Shown here in pieces: positions 31,998 through 46,900 of a stretch of 64,000 nucleotides of DNA; positions within the stretch are counted from its first letter, which is position 1; each line of letters begins with the position of its first letter. Made by a program: the position numbers and the translations under genes. The notes below the pieces were generated by a model. The model made no database searches, was not told the DNA's origin, and saw only the letters and a program-made list of their open reading frames with translations. The stretch is from Congeria kusceri (taxonomy: Eukaryota > Mollusca > Bivalvia > Myida > Dreissenidae), in contig CM051034.1 in assembly GCA_027627225.1 (NCBI GenBank), positions 17,096,980-17,160,979 of the forward strand, written 5' to 3'.

Positions 31998-34900
31998 CTG
32001 AAGTATAAAGAACAGTTTAATATTTAACAGTGTCTTGTAATGGAAATGTATATGGTTGTTTATGTTTGGGATCTTATAAACGTGAATTTATGCTTAAAAA
32101 TAGGCATAAGAATGTTTAACAAATTTAAGTGTAAACAAGTGCTGTCACTATTATATGCCCCCAAATGCTCTTTTGTCAAAAATGAAAACAGAATGATAGG
32201 GATTGCTTTCCCTGGTGGAGATGTTGATTGTAAAACAGTTATGCCCCATCTAGGTTAAAAGCATTTTTTTTAAATATTAATTTTGATGAAGATCCTGATG
32301 AAAACTGTTGGACATAGGAAGCAGAAACTGCTAAAAAGGGCAAATGTCAGATACATCAAGGGCCATAACTCTGCAGTTCCTGGGTCAATTTGGTTGATCA
32401 ACGACTTGACTAAGATATTATAACTTCAAACATTTTCAACAAGTTTGGTAAAGATCGGATAAAAACTGTCGGACATAGCGGAAACAAAAGTGGTCTACTG
32501 ACAGATAGACCAACTGACCGACCGACATTAGCAAACCAATATAACCTGCCATCTTTGATAGGGGGCGTAATTGAATACCTTGGATAGTATTTAAGATATT
32601 GGATTTCTAAGTTTAAAAAAAGGGGCAATAAATCTGTCAAATCACAAAACAGAGTTCTGGGGATTGCTTTCCCTGATGGAGACATAAATAGTAAAGATAT
32701 TTCAAGTTTCAAGTAAATACTTTTGATAGTATTCAAAACCTTTGATATATGAAAAACTTAAACCAAAATTTATAAGTTAAAAACGGGGATTGATAGCATG
32801 CAAGATATTGGACTTGTTTTAAGTACTTTAACCTTGGCCCGACGGACTAACAGTCAGACATACATATGGATGGTTCGATTTTAATATGCCCACCTTTGGG
32901 GGCATAAAAAAGTGAAGCACGTTGTCATAGCATTATAAAATATACCAATTTAGTTGAAATAAAACAGGCTTCTGATGCTGGAGTTAAAATGCTCTTCCAT
33001 TTTGATTTTCATGTCTTACTTGGGATGATTTTTAAAAGGAATTATCAAAAAGTATTTCAGTTTAATGCTGGTACACAAGTCTTGTTAGTAAATGAACAGA
33101 TGTTGGGATTAAAGGGACTGAACACCAGATGGTGTAAAAAAAAAGAAAAGAACATTGTAAAAAATACATGATTTTCTTACATAATCGTATAGAATACACT
33201 AAAAAATTAGATGTGTGTTTTTATTTACCTGAAAAACAATGATTTGATGTAGTTTTCCTCCTTTTAATTTAAAAATAGCGCCGTTTATATTTAGGATAAT
33301 CACATTTTAACCTAAAATACGTCCCAATTGGTAAAAAACTGACACCCTTAAAATATATGCTTTGTCTAAACCGGCACAGGCCATTTATGTAAATTATATT
33401 TAAAGCCACACATTTGTAGTGTTTGGTTAAAATACCCATTAATGGAAACAGAGCACCGTTTTACTGTTTCTATGGCAATAGCGCATTCCCTGGGTGTGGA
33501 AGACAAACAATTAGGTACCTGTAATGAGCCGAGCATTTCCCTGGTTACAGACTCGATAACCTCTCGCACATCATCAGCCGTCAGTTGAGAAAACAGGTCT
33601 GACTGCGACACCTGGTCTTCGAGTTCTTGGGCAGCATCAGGTTTTTGTTCTTCAGGCTAGAAATACATTTAAGAGTTTGTTTGTTTTGTTGTTGTTGTTG
33701 TTTATTGAGACTATTTTAATTGACCAATTGGCAATATTTGATTGACAATGTGTTTAGCTGTTCAGTAAAACTTGGACTTTTTAAAAAACTTTTTTATTCT
33801 GTAAACGGTGTTTTTCGGAGACTCACCTGAGTAGTCATGGTTATAAATCCAATATTTCAAATATACTATCAGAAGTAACTGATTCCTGTTCCTTAAAGTA
33901 AAACCTAGAAACAAATCAATATATCACAATTTATTTATACTAATACATTTGCTAACTTGAAATGGTATGACAAGTGGGATTTGTATGCTGAGGCTAACTA
34001 CAAGTTTCTGTATTCTATACTGTTACGTAGCTTTAAGGAACAGATAAGTAAGGCTGTGTAAGTTTTGAAGCAAAAGGTTTTTCAGTGAGATCTGGTAAAG
34101 GACATATTCTTGTGGATTCAAATACAGTGGTACTGTGTCATCCTTCACATAAAGTGGTACTGTTTCATTCATGAAACAAGAGCTGTTTGTAAAACAGGTA
34201 TGGCCTCAAAGCTTGTCCAGAGCGATTGTAAAAAATTAATATCAGGTTTGGTGAAGATCAGATGAAAACTGTTGGACTTAGCGAGGGGAAATGGCTAAAA
34301 GGGCTAATTTTAAATAATACGAAAGTGGTCTACCAACAGACAGACACTGACATTAGCAAACAAATGTACCCCACCATCTTAGTTGGCAGGAATAAATACA
34401 GTGTAGTGTTTGAACCCAAATTACAGACATGTTAATCCTGTAAAGTAGAACATGAATGGAAATGTTTGCAAGCAGAATTTGGCATTTGTACAACATAGTG
34501 ATAAGTCATAGAGAAGTGAGACTTGTTGATTTAGCAGATTTGATTAGTAAATGTCAAAGATTATCAGTAGTCGTTATAAAGATCACTGTAATGAAACCGA
34601 CGTTTTTTCATGAAATGATCACACTCTGTGAAGCACTGAATTATTGCAGTTATTAACTGGTTAAGAATAACAAGCTGAGTACTAGTAACTCAAACCAGCA
34701 TAACACAGATATTACATATATTCAACTGTCACTTTAAGTGATACTAGTATTATGAATATTAACAAACACAGAACAACAGCAGATTCTGGAAATGCAAATT
34801 AGAAAATAAATATTACAACAAAATAATATCGAAATAAATGGCAATGAAAACTGAAATCTATAATTTTAGTATAAACTTAACAGTTACCAGGGTACGACAA

Positions 34901-37900
34901 AAGCAAAAAAAAAATTGCCAATTTCTAAAATAATGTAAAATATACCAATATATCTTAAAATGAAAATTATATTGAGTTTCAAGTATTTGCTATTAAATTT
35001 ATGTCAAATTTAACATAATTTTATAAAAGGATTCCTGAAAATTGGTTAATCATGATTTGAATGTGACAAACTAGATTTCAAGTACTATTTTAAATGAAAC
35101 GTAATATGAATGTATGATACAATTGTATGAAATGGGCATTATGACTATTTTTCAATGGTAATTTATTATAAGCCGTGTAATTAATATCAGTATGCTACAA
35201 ACTTTTCCTACAAAAATGCCTGTTTAACTTTTTTAAAATCAGAAATTGTGATCATATACCTTATTTTCAAACAAATAACAAATTTTTAGTAACCTTCGGC
35301 TTCTGGTAATGCTAATATATAGCCATATAATGTGTAACAAATACATTTTTAAGAGACGCCTATATACTGATGTGAAGAAGGGAAAGATACGAAGATCAGC
35401 AAGTACGCAGATTTAGAATGAATAAGGAAACCAATAGAAAACTGAAGATGCTACTGGCGCGAGTTACCTTCGACGACCCTTCAGCAGCAACCTCTGAACC
35501 TTGGCCTGACCTTGACCCCTTTTTAGGGGTGCTAGCTCGCGACCTTGGACTACTCCCCCGAGATTTAGGGGACATTGATCGTGATTTAGGGGACATTGAT
35601 CGTGATTTGGGGGACACTGATCGTGATTTGGGGGAGCCAGTCTTAGATCGCAAGCTACTGGTATGAGGTCGGCTTTTTGGTTCCTTTGCAGAAATTTTAA
35701 CCTTTCGCTGAAATTTTATGGCAAATATGGGTAGTTCCTTGTGACAGATTTATGGCTAATGTTGTTGTTTTTTAAGGATATGAAAATAATGATGAGACTA
35801 CCAATATAACAACTGCACAAAAATAACAAATTAAAGGGATCTATCAACAGATTTTTGTGAACAATATTTTATACATTATTATATATTTTTATGACCAGTA
35901 CATACAAATATCTAAAGACCAATCAATGTAGTCTTGGTGATCATTCATAATAAAAAATCTGACGGTAACTTCTGAAGCCATTACAAATACGCTATTTGAC
36001 AGACAGGATGGTGATTATTTTGTCGTTAAGGCAAAAAACCATTGCAGGTACCCAGCAATCTCATTAAAATCAAATCCTAACGTTTGCTCCAGAAGAAATG
36101 AAAACAATGTTTGCTGTAAGGGATAGTATAGCAGTAAAATTGAAATAAGCAGTTTGTTCGAGAATGCCTGCATTCTAATATTATTACTGGTACTAAAGAG
36201 CTACAAAATGTGACAAGCCCACCTTTATTAAACTGAGAATTGGAACAAGCCTGGTTCATTACTACCAATGCAGGGCATACCTGGCTTGTTCTAATTTCGA
36301 CCACTGTTACAGCAGCAACAAACAAGGATATCAGTAAAACTGATGGATGCTCCCCAATGCGCTTTGTCAAGCAATATAAATGCAATGAGAAGGGTAAAGA
36401 TATTAAAATGACTAAAAATCAATAGAAATGCATACTGTATACTTTATTTCAGAAATTTTCAAAGTCCCATAACTCTAAGAAATAATTATTGAAGTGGAAC
36501 ATCCTGCTAATATGCACACCTCCTCTTGGCAATGAAGCTTCCCATGAAATTTCATTGAAATCTGGCCATTAGTTGCTGAGAAATAGCCCGGACAAGAATT
36601 GTGCACTATATACTATATTTCAGTAATTTTCAAAAATCCATAATTCCAAGAAAAGTCATCACCCTGCTAATATGCACACCTCTTGGCAATGAAGCTTCCC
36701 ATAAAATATCCCGGACAAGAATTTATGCAGTATATACTAATTTCAGAAATTTTTAAAGTCCCATAACTCTGAGAACAATAATTGAAGTGGAATGTCCTGG
36801 TAATATGCAAACCTCTTCCATAACTCTGAGAACAATAATTGAAGTGGAATGTCCTGGTAATATGCAAACCTCTTGGTAATGAAGCTTGCCATAATATGAG
36901 AAATAGCACAGACAAGAAAGTCAAGAATAGTGCACTATATACTGATTTCAGAAATCTTCGAAGTCCCATAACTCTGAGAAAAATCATTGAAGCGGAATGT
37001 CTTAGTAGCATGCACACCTCTTGGTAATGAAGCTACCCATAACGTCTTGTTGAATTCCAGCCAGTAATTGCTGAGAAATAGCCCTGACAAGAAAGTCAAG
37101 AATTGTGCACTATATACTGATTTCAGAAATCTTCAAAGTCCCAAAACTCTCATAAAAATCATTGAAGCGGAACGTCCTGGTAGTATGCACACCTCCTCTT
37201 GGTAAAGAAGCTTCCCATAAAGTTTCGTTGAATTCTGGCAAGTAGTTTCTGAGAAATACTCCGTACAAGAAAGAGGAATGGAAGGATGGACGGACGGACG
37301 GACAAGGCGGCGACTATATGCTCCCCAAAATTTTTCGTGGAGCATAAAAAGATGATTTTAATGTCGGGAGGTACCCAGGGTTAATTCAGCACCAGGGCTG
37401 GCATTTATAACAAAGTAATGCATTGTTTGAAGAGTTTGACACAGAATTTGCAACATAATTCAAAGTGTTGTAATATCTAGTAATTAGTCAAGCACATGTT
37501 CCAAAGCATAGTGTTACAAACACAAATTCTAATTTTGACTTATTTCCAACTTAAGTTAAGAAGGGCTTAAGAATCTTTATAAATATGCATCAACGTAGCA
37601 GTAATTCACAGCCTTAATGCATGTTTTGACCCTACAGTCCGCTCACCTCGGGGGTGGGGGTGGGAGGTGGTGTTGCTATGTACAGGCAGTGCATCTCTTC
37701 GGCGACGCCCTCTTCCAGGGGTGGGGGGTGGGGAACACTGGCTGCCTTCACAACTTCCACCTCCAACTACAAGAAAACATATCAGGGATATAAATTTGTT
37801 GTTTTGTGGCTGGATCCAGGCAGTAATGAGCCCAGATGACTAAAACTGCATGTGTTGGAGAGTTTTATCATATTACACACTTAAACTGTTTTGATCTTTC

Positions 37901-40900
37901 CTTCATGCCATACTAGTGTAGTCAGGCCCTTTCTGATTAGCATATCATGAAAAAATACATAAAAAACAAGTATACCCAATGCATTTCCCTTTAATTGTTT
38001 CGTTTTTATTATCTCCATTGTAACATGTCCATCACAGAGGCATTATATTCTATGCTTAGGAAAGAGCGAGACAATTTTGGAAGCAACACACAACACATTT
38101 CACAGTGCCTTTCCCCAAGAACGTTCTGATGTGGCTCATGTTTTCAAGGCTCAGCTCCTAAGTTTTCAGGGTAGCGAGCCCAGTTGGCTGGTGACCCCCA
38201 ATTGTTAGTTATTATCCCTGTAATATGCATAGCTGACGAAGTTGTCAGACACAGTAATGCACAATATAATTCTTGTGAGGCTGACCTGAGTTGTCAGACA
38301 CAATAATGTACAATATAATTCTTGTGAGGCTGACCTGAGTTGTCAGACACAATAATGTACAATATAATTATTGTGAGGCTGACCTGAGTTGTCAGACACA
38401 ATAATGTACAATATAATTCTTGTGAGGCTGACCTGAGTTGCCAGACACAGTAATGCACAATATAATTATTGTGAGGCTGACCTGAGTTGTCAGACACAAT
38501 AATGTACAATATAATTCTTGTGAGGCTGACCTGAGTTGTCAAACACAGTAATGCACAATATAATTCTTGTGAGGCTGACCTGAGTTGTCAGACACAGTAA
38601 TGCACAATATAATTCTTTTGAGACTGACCTGAGTTGTCAGACACAATAATGTACAATACAATTCTTGTGAGGCTGACCTGAGTTGTCAGACACAGTAATG
38701 CACAATATAATTCTTGTGAGGCTGACCTGAGTTGTCAGACACAATAATGTACAATATAATTCTTGTGAGGCTGACCTGAGTTGTCAGACACAATAATGCA
38801 CAATATAATTCTTGTGAGGCTGACCTGAATTGTCAGACACAGTAATGCACAATATAATTCTTGTGAGGCTGACCCGAGTTGTCGACACAGTAATGTACAA
38901 TATAATTCTTGTGAGGGTGACCTGAGTTGTCAGACACAATAATGCACAATATAATTATTGTGAGGCTGAACTGAGTTGTCAGACACAGTAATATAATTCT
39001 TGTGAGGCTGACCTGAGTTGTCACACACAGTAATGTACAATATAATTCTTGTGAGGGTGACCTGAGTTGTCAGACACAGTAACGCACAATACAATTCTTG
39101 TGAGGGTGACCTGAGTTGTCAGACACAGTAATGCACAATATAATTCTTGTGAGGCTGACCTCAGTTGTCAGACACAGTAATGCACAATATAATTCTTGTG
39201 AGGGTGACCTGAGTTATCAGACACAGTAATGCACAATATAATTCTTGTGAGTCTGACCACACATCAAACACTGTTTTAACCAGGAATTGTCCAGGGGCGT
39301 AACTATCCTTCTATGTCGTTACATAAAAATGAGGCATGTTGTGGGAAAACCAGGCTTAATCATGTGCGTAGAGTGTTGTCCAGGATCAGCCTGTGCAGTC
39401 CGAACTAGCTAATCCAGGACGGCACTGACCCCCTACAGTGGATTTATGTTTAGAAGAGACTTTCTTGAAACACAAAATACCGCAAAATTGGAAAGTGTAA
39501 TCCCAGATTAGCCTGTGGGGGCTGCTTATCCAGGACGACACTTTACGCACATGCATTAAGCCTAGTTTTCCCACAACACGCCTCATTTGTTTAAGCTACA
39601 TGGAAACGGAATGTGCTCAGCATTATGGTATACTGGTACGTCCAAAAAAAGAATCTGAAGGGGATACATCAATAACCGATAACATAAATACTTTGTATAT
39701 TTTTTTTAATTTGCAAATTATATTATTTAATGCAAATGGTGGTAATCAAACTAACATGTGCTTATTAAATGATTACTGGTGTGAATTTTAAAGAAAATCC
39801 CAAATAATGTCAGCTTAATTTGTTTTCTGTGCATATACTCAAATTCAGCCTCAGAAAAATGCCTCTGTTGTCCCTGTGACTCGCTCATGCTTCAGTACAG
39901 GCTACATTCAACCATAACCACTTCACTTATACATTTATTTAATACATAATTGATACTAAAGCACATACAGTATACATGCCATTCATTTTCATTTAATTTT
40001 AAGTAAATATGACATGTACACCAGCAAAATAGGTGCAATTAGGATTGAAAGGTATTGTAATGCATAGGTTAACTTATTAGCAATGTAAGGAAATGCTGAT
40101 CCTTTAAATTAATATAATTATCAGGCAGGGGCGTAGCTTCCTTTAGGCACTATAGGCGCGTGCCTATACATTTGTTCCAGAGATGAAAAATTTAAATATG
40201 CCAAACGAGCAATAAAAACAAGAGGGGGGATGGGGGTGAGGGGATTACGTCAAAATGAAATAAATTTCATGAAACACACAGTTATTTTACAATTATTTTG
40301 TAGAATCGGGGTTAAGGTGAAGTTAGTTGTTTGTAGCCACATACGAGTATAAACACTCCTGGCCCAAATTATCGCTGACAGCGTCATTTTGTAGATTCCG
40401 CCTATTGTGCATTTACATGTAAATTAATTTAACCCAAGCTATGCCCCTGTCAGGTCAAGGTTATATTGAATTGAACGAGTGCACTCTGATTCTGCCAATA
40501 AGAGCAGCAACGATTTAGCCATAGTTCAATTCGTTTTCCATTTCAAAAATCATTTAGCTGAATATTTCGATTTAATTCATGTTGCCTTTTTACATGCTTG
40601 TTTTAGCTTAAAATGAAAGACAGGATGACTGGCAGACTGTGCTATAAACAGCATTATATACATACAATTACAACAGCTGTCTTATTTATTTAGCTTTGTC
40701 AGATTAATGGGCCTTGGTAAGTGACCTTACATAATGACCCTGAATTCAACATCGATTTATCGATGCATAAAAAAATTGGCGCAGCTCTACTGCCAATAAG
40801 CATATTTTTTGTTTTGACAGTTGTTTTCTATATCTTATATCTGAATCTTACGTCTGTTCCAATAATTTCTTCTGCTTGGGAATGCGTGAACATGTAGAGA

Positions 40901-43900
40901 AACAGTCTGTAGTGCTGGAACAAGCTGAAATACACCAACAGAAAACAGTAAAGAAACATTGGGGACCAGTCAGTCAGTTTTCACCAAATAAAACATTCTA
41001 ATGTGTCAGTCTGACTAAATATGAGCAAGTTTAGCCTAATGACTAAGCATTGAGGAACAAAAGTATATGAGGCGTGTTGTGGGAAACCCGGGCTTTATGC
41101 ATGTGTGTATATTGTCGTCACGGATTAGCCTGTGCAGCCCGCACAGGATAATCCCGGACGACACTTTCCGCTTTTATGGTATTTTGTGTTTCAAGTCTCT
41201 TCTAAACATAAATCTACTGTGACGGAAAGTGACGTCCCGGATAAGCCTGTGCAGTCGTCACTTTATGCATTAGGCCCAACTTTCCCATGACACGCCTCAT
41301 ATTATTATTAGTTTATGTTTGATATCCATCAACATAGAAACTGTACAAGCATGCCATCAGAAGCATATTTATTAACAGGTGAAAACCTCTTATTGAATAC
41401 AAAGGCTCTGACATTAGCAAGACTCAATCAGAAGTGAAAGTAAACTACAGACATTCCTTGCAGTAAGAAATGCTATTCTTTGTCAACTATGCTCTATTCT
41501 TTGTATTTAAAAACTTACCTAGCCTTAAATTATGCCCATACCTTGAGAATATATACTGGGTGATGTTTTTGACCGTAGGGAGATCGAAGAAGTCGAGTCC
41601 CGAAGATTTGACGTCCTCAATCCCAATGCCAGCGAACAGTTTGTTAAACTCGACCATGTTCTCTACCAGACTCATGTGCTTCTCTGGAAAATAATACTGA
41701 AAACTGCAGCTACAATACACTCACAGCACTCAACGCAAATTTTACCAATATTTCACTTGTGGTTTCGATTCACACAGTAACAAATCTAAGCAAAGTTACG
41801 AGAAGTGGAGGTGATATCCGCTCCAAAATTGTATGGCTTATCTCCGAGCACACATTTGATCAGCAGCATGATGCCAAGTTCTTTTGTGGCTGTATTTTGT
41901 CAAGTACATTGTTCTACTCAGAGTCAACATACGCTTGGACCATACAGTACCTTGCACAATGAGATTTTGGTTCCCTCACCTATCTATGACTGACTCAGCT
42001 GTTTTTTTTTTTCTGCATATCTTAGTTTAATCATATTTATCTAAGCTTGATTTGTGTCAAAAGCCAAAGAGGCATATTGAGACACTTTCTAGCCCATTTC
42101 CTGGGTAGAACCAGTTCTTGGAGTCGTATGAGAAAGATCATTCCAACACTCTCCGAGAAGGGATCGAACTCACATCCTCCCAATCACAAAGAATACTCCA
42201 AATCCATTACACCACTGCAACTTCTTAAAACCATTAGTCAACAAAATATGTTAGGTTAATACTATACATGTATCTGCCTCAAAAAATGAATAATAATTAT
42301 ACAACACTTAACCAACATCATGTATCTAAGGGCTGACAGGAACTGTAAAATACACATGGAATAATTTTTTTTACTAAAACAGTTGATTTAAAAAGTTTAG
42401 GATATGATTTTCCTTAAGAAGATTTGATCACATGACTATAAAAGTTCTGAAGTCAAACTAAGTCTTAACTTAGTCCTAATATTTACCAATAAAATCTGCT
42501 GTTTCATTTTGGCTTGCAATGTCATTGCCACTCATTGGCTAATAATTTAAGACTAAGGTTGAGATTGAAAACTTACGTAGTCATGAAGGCCTGGGAAACG
42601 GCAACAGTTGTATCTAATATCTGACCTTTGACATTTCCCAGAAGCATGTGCACCACGGTGAAGAAGCCGGACAGCTGCTGAGCGGTGAATTTCTGCTGGA
42701 CGCCCCAGTAGACGGCAGCGGTGTAGTAGTCAAGCACCGCTGCCTCTGTCAGGTCTATCGTGTAGTTGCCCAGGCTGAAAATCTCCTTCAGCTGTCTGAA
42801 ACAGAGAGTAATCTCTTATAATGATAGTCTGGGAGTGTGTACACACAGCTACAGCCATTACTAGTATAGTATATATATAAGAGGCGTCGTGGGAAAATGG
42901 ACTTAATGCATGTGCGTAAAATGTCGTCCCGGATTAACCTGTGCGGTCTGCACAGGCTAATCCGGGATGGCACTTTCCCCTTTTATGGTATTTTCTTTTT
43001 CAAGGAAGTCTCTTCTAAACATAAATTCACTGTAGGCGGAAAGTGCCATCCTGGATTAGCCTGTGCGGACTGCACAGGCTAATCCAGGACGACACTTTAC
43101 GCACATGCATTAAGACCGGTTTTCTCACGACGCGCAATATATATATATACTTTTGAATCGATTAATATGACAGTATTTTTATGGTTTTCCATGAACAGTT
43201 GTCAAGTAATGCCAAAACGGAGCTGAGAATCATATAAAGCTGTTGGAAATTTAAATTATTAGTAAAACTTAAACTATTATTTAAAGAAATTTTCAAATTT
43301 GGTGTAATTTGTAATTCTTTTCGCTATACCCTTAGATCCACAATCCTTGACTGCAAAGTTACCAGTACTTATTGTCTCAACAATATGCATAGAATAAGGA
43401 AACGTATGCTCAAATACTGGTAACCATCGTACTTAAAATATTTAAAATTTGCATGGATGAAATATGCATGCATCAGGATTAGATACTATATCTCAAATGC
43501 ATTCTGTGTATTTTCCATTTATAAATAGTAGGGATGGCATTGAAAAACAAAATCGGTATTCGAATATTCGCTTTTTCATTCAATAAAATATGCGAATATT
43601 CGCATAGATTCATATAAACTCCATTAAGCTATGTAATCTAGTTGACACCATGTAAATATTGTGTGCAGAGTTTTAAAACACATTTACGTCATATCTTCAT
43701 TAACAAATTACAATATACCATATTATGTTAGGTGTTGCTGTTTTGTTTTTAATTAAGAATGTTTGCAATAATCTACAATGCACTTAATTTCATTTCATTT
43801 CAAGTTGGAAATGTGTCAATAAGTATATTTTTATTGGAAATTTTGAGCAACATTTCTCAGCTATAATGACTACTAAATGTGTAATAGCACTTCTGTTATA

Positions 43901-46900
43901 CATGTAATTTGTTTAATTAAACTGTTCGCAGGTTAATGCGATGGCTTCTTTTTGTCCGATGTAATTGTGCATAACTGGCGACTGTACAATGACCGCTGAC
44001 ACGGATCATTGTCTGCGACGTGACACAAGCCTAATCTATTAAAAACGTGGTATAATGTATATTCTGGTAAAATACTGCTTTTGTGTTGAAAGAAAACTAA
44101 TTTCTTCATTCAGTTAAATTATTGTTTTAAAAAGGCAATACAAATATGGGAATATTTGAATAGTTTTGCCATCCCTAATATAGGAAAAGATCTAGGATAA
44201 ACAAAAAAAGGTACACAGTGTAGCTAATAAGGCGCGGGGTGGAAAGCTGGTCAAGTAAATTGACAATTTCTAATAATTTGCTAAATCCAGGTTTTTAATG
44301 TGTCTAATGCTTTTAATTCAAGTTTTTAAACATAGTTTCTTAATTTGCCATTGAATGGCTGCAAAAATGTATGAAATTTTAGAAGATATTTAACATATCT
44401 GTATTGACCAGCCCAGGGCGGGCAGCAGGGGGGAGCCAAAAAGGAGCAGGGTGCAGCACCCTGCTATTTTGCTCTGTATGTTTTCCTAACTAAATAATAG
44501 TTTACTTCTCGAACACATCTGCAATACTGGATTCTACAATACGGCTCGAGCAAAAGAAACATAAATTGCTATTTGCTAACTGAGTTAGAGTCGAGTCACT
44601 TGATGAGGAGTAGACCTGTATTCTGTGCAAAATTTCTCCAAGTCAGCTGTCAGATGTACATGTACACAGAGTGACTGTGCAACATTTCGTATAGGACAAT
44701 AACCAACCACTCCATTTAACTCGTAGGCATTTCTGACTGTCCAGGGTGTTTTTATTATTGATGATAAATGAGTGTAATGATGGGTGAAGAAAGGGAAGGA
44801 TGAAAGTGGGGACCAGGTTCAGGACCGGGAATTGACCCCTGGACCTTCCACACTCAAGTCCAGTGCTTTACCACTAGACAACAGAGGCTACCCCCTCCTC
44901 TCAATTAATCAATTTGATAATGTACTAATAACATCAAACATCCAGTTGTGTTTGAAGATTGTAGAGTAGATCCACCGAATAATTACGGTTTACATGTACC
45001 AATAGTTGGAAGGGTCTAAGAGCCAATAAAGACAATAACTGCTTACTCCTGCATCTGTACGGCGTTCATTCCCATCAGGACATTGGTGTGCTCGGCCGTG
45101 AGGACTTTGAACGCCAGGGAATCCTTCTCATCCTCCTCATCCTGATATCAACAACAAAACATCATGTACGGCGTGCAATGTTGAATGCAAACAAGAAGAC
45201 AAATAATTGAGGCGTGTTGTGGGAAATCGGGCTTAATGCATCTGCGTAAAGTGCAGTCCGCACAGGCTAATCCAGTACAACACTTTCCGCCTACAGTGGA
45301 TATAATGCATGATGTATGGCTTGCAATGTTGAATGCAAACAAGAAGACAAAATATACGAAAACGGTGATATCTTTTCCTTTTTTGACAGGGTCCTGTAAA
45401 AGGACCCATTCACAATGACAAAAATGGTGCATATTTCCAAATTTGAATGAAAACATTCCCAATTCAGTAGTGAAAAACTCCTAAAAACATAAAAAAAGAT
45501 AATCTAAATTATGAATCATGCCATGTCTTGTATATTTATCATAAACCATTAAAATACTGATATCCAGGACGACTCTCAATATAACTGAGAGTGTCGTGGG
45601 AAAACCGGGCTTAATGCATGTGCATAAAGTGTTGTCCCGGATCAGCTTGTGCAGTCCGCACAGGCTAATCAAGGACAACACTTTGCGCTTTTATGGTACT
45701 TTCTGTTTCAAGGTAGTATCTTCTAAACATAAATCCACTGTAGGCGGAAAGTGCCGTCCTCGATTAGTGTATGAGGACTGCACAAGCTAATCCAGGGCGA
45801 CACTTTACGCACATGCATGAAGCCCGGGTTTCCCACGACAGGCCACAATTATGTTACTAGTTTAAACTAGACATGTGTCCGTAGGACACGGATGCCCCCA
45901 CATTCCGCTGGTTGTCACAAAACTCTGCTGATGTCGTGAAAATGCACCAAACTACCCAGGTGCACAAGTTCTCATGCTGATGAACATGTTTATAAAGTTT
46001 CATCAGTCTAACAGTTATACTTTTTTAGTTACACGCGACACAAATCTAAAAATGTCATTTTTTGCTTTAAAAAAGGGCCATATCTCCAATGAAAAAACTG
46101 CACCAAAATACCCAGTTGCACAAGTTCACATGTTGATTAATACGTATATGAAGTTTTATCACTCTAGTAGTAATACTCTTTGAGTTTTACGTGCGACAGA
46201 GGTACAAAATTGTCATTGTTTGCTAAAAAAGGGCCATAACTTCACTGATGTCTGAAAAAATTGAGCCAAAATACCCAGGTGCACAAGTTCACATGCTGAT
46301 TTATATGTTTATAAAGTTTCATCACTCTAGGCAATAATATTGTTTGAGTAAATGCAACACAAGTCCAAAAATGTCATTTTTTGCTAAAAAAGGGGCAATA
46401 ACTCTGCTGATGTAGGAAAAAACTGCACCAAAATATCCAGGTGCACAAGTTCACATGCTGATTAATATGGTTGTAAAGTTTCATCACTCTAGCAGCAATA
46501 CTTTTTGAGTTACGCGCGACACCAGTCCAACAATGTCATTTTTTGCTAAAATTGGGCCATAACTCCGCTGATGTCGGAAAAAACTGCACCAAAATACCCA
46601 GGTGCACAAGCCCCGATGCCGATGAATAAGCTTGTAAATTTTCATCACTCTAGCAGTTATACTTTTTGAGTTATGCGCAACACAAAAATCCGACGGACGG
46701 ACAACGGCAAATCTATATGCCCCCCCCACCCCCCTCTAAAGTGGGGGCATAAAAAACTAAATCATAAATCAAATTTCCTTTGTCATTTTGTCCCAACTTG
46801 CAAGATTAATGACTCAGAAATTCCCAATCTGAAGGGGTAATGGATGCTGTGAAAAAAATAGCTGGAAAATGAACGTGCATATTATGCCTTTTTCTTCTGT

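Noticed and set aside
38294..39024. Repeat-encoded peptides (repeats of TTQVSLT..) and a possible CRISPR-like array
   Set aside because: The copies are head to tail with no unique spacers, in a eukaryotic intron; it is a minisatellite.
44800..44893. Functional tRNA gene
   Set aside because: A and B boxes are present but acceptor and D stems do not pair properly; same for 803-876, 42075-42240 and 48994-49167, which are SINE heads.
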